In this document: positions 33,843-33,897 of the stretch, piece after piece
Numbering within the stretch: the stretch's first letter is position 1
Layout of the letters: the number at the start of each line of letters is the position of its first letter
Origin: CAYZMH01 sp964479445
GTDB lineage: Bacteria; Bacteroidota; Bacteroidia; Bacteroidales; GCA-2748055
Reading direction: 5' to 3'
Assembly: GCA_964479445.1 (NCBI GenBank)
Contig: CAYZMH010000026.1
Location: forward strand, 1 to 33,897
DNA length: 33,897 nucleotides
Notes under the pieces: generated by a model
Told to the model about the DNA's origin: nothing
The model's input: only the letters and a program-made list of their open reading frames with translations
The model's database searches: none
Program-made: the position numbers and the translations under genes

Positions 33843-33897
33843 TTAAAAACAAAGAACCCGGTGAAAACCGGGCTCTTCGGGCGATTCCGCCAGGATT
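33843..33897 (-). repeat. 55-base direct repeat, copy 2, cut by window edge
   Basis: This is the second copy of the element at 33715-33769, with one mismatch. It includes the terminator stem CCCGGT/ACCGGG (33857-33862/33867-33872) with GAAA loop; on the minus strand a slightly broken T-run (TTCTTTGTTTTT) follows. The match runs to the last base of the window, so the repeat, and perhaps the array, continues beyond it. Confidence 0.9.

Noticed and set aside
33715..33897. CRISPR array or integron attC sites at the right edge
   Set aside because: Two long repeats at a 128-base period with terminators do not fit CRISPR repeat/spacer sizes. The RYYYAAC/GTTRRRY core pair of attC sites is absent.

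Overview
The window looks like chromosomal DNA of a member of the Bacteroidota, probably a free-living polysaccharide degrader from the Bacteroidales/Marinilabiliales side. The case rests on two proteins with C-terminal tails of the type IX secretion kind, a CarboxypepD_reg/plug/beta-barrel outer-membrane protein, TonB, many SPII lipoproteins, DUF1080 and Gfo/Idh/MocA sugar enzymes, and several matches to the Bacteroidetes -7 promoter element TAnnTTTG. This is family-level reasoning; there is no rRNA gene or other taxonomic marker here.

Left part (1-7107): the end of a GH78 alpha-L-rhamnosidase, a DoxX-like membrane protein and a Tat-exported Gfo/Idh/MocA dehydrogenase lie on the plus strand. 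They end at a bidirectional terminator facing a TonB gene. A D-2-hydroxyacid dehydrogenase and a DUF1080 lipoprotein converge on a second terminator. Rhamnosidase, Gfo/Idh/MocA and DUF1080 together suggest oxidative (3-keto) cleavage of glycosides.

Regulatory and selenium part (7376-15869): a Crp/Fnr regulator has a perfect palindromic operator against its own start codon. It is divergent from a 390-base gene-free, highly structured stretch (possible SRP-like RNA or long leader) ahead of an ECF sigma factor. A CxxC peroxiredoxin-like gene follows on the minus strand. Next comes a cysteine desulfurase fused to selenophosphate synthetase (NifS-SelD), whose reading frame overlaps a secreted NAGPA-type phosphodiester glycosidase. 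CIA30, TlpA-like and a second peroxiredoxin-like gene follow on the same strand.

Efflux and surface part (15883-30751, all minus strand): a tolC-MFP-RND tripartite pump; an SGNH hydrolase, a DUF5060-type glycosidase-like lipoprotein and a sulfatase, which read as a polysaccharide-attack group; an outer-membrane beta-barrel protein; and a histidine kinase/OmpR-type regulator pair.

Right part (30957-33897): a MarC-family membrane protein, an iron-type alcohol dehydrogenase with an unusual metal site, and a VOC-family protein. The last 600 bases hold no gene. They carry a very AT-rich palindromic patch and two copies of a 55-base element spaced 128 bases apart, each with a strong minus-strand terminator. 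The second copy is cut by the window edge, so the array may continue. The most notable items are the NifS-SelD fusion, the Crp-operator/structured-RNA region at 8050-8440, and the right-edge repeat array.
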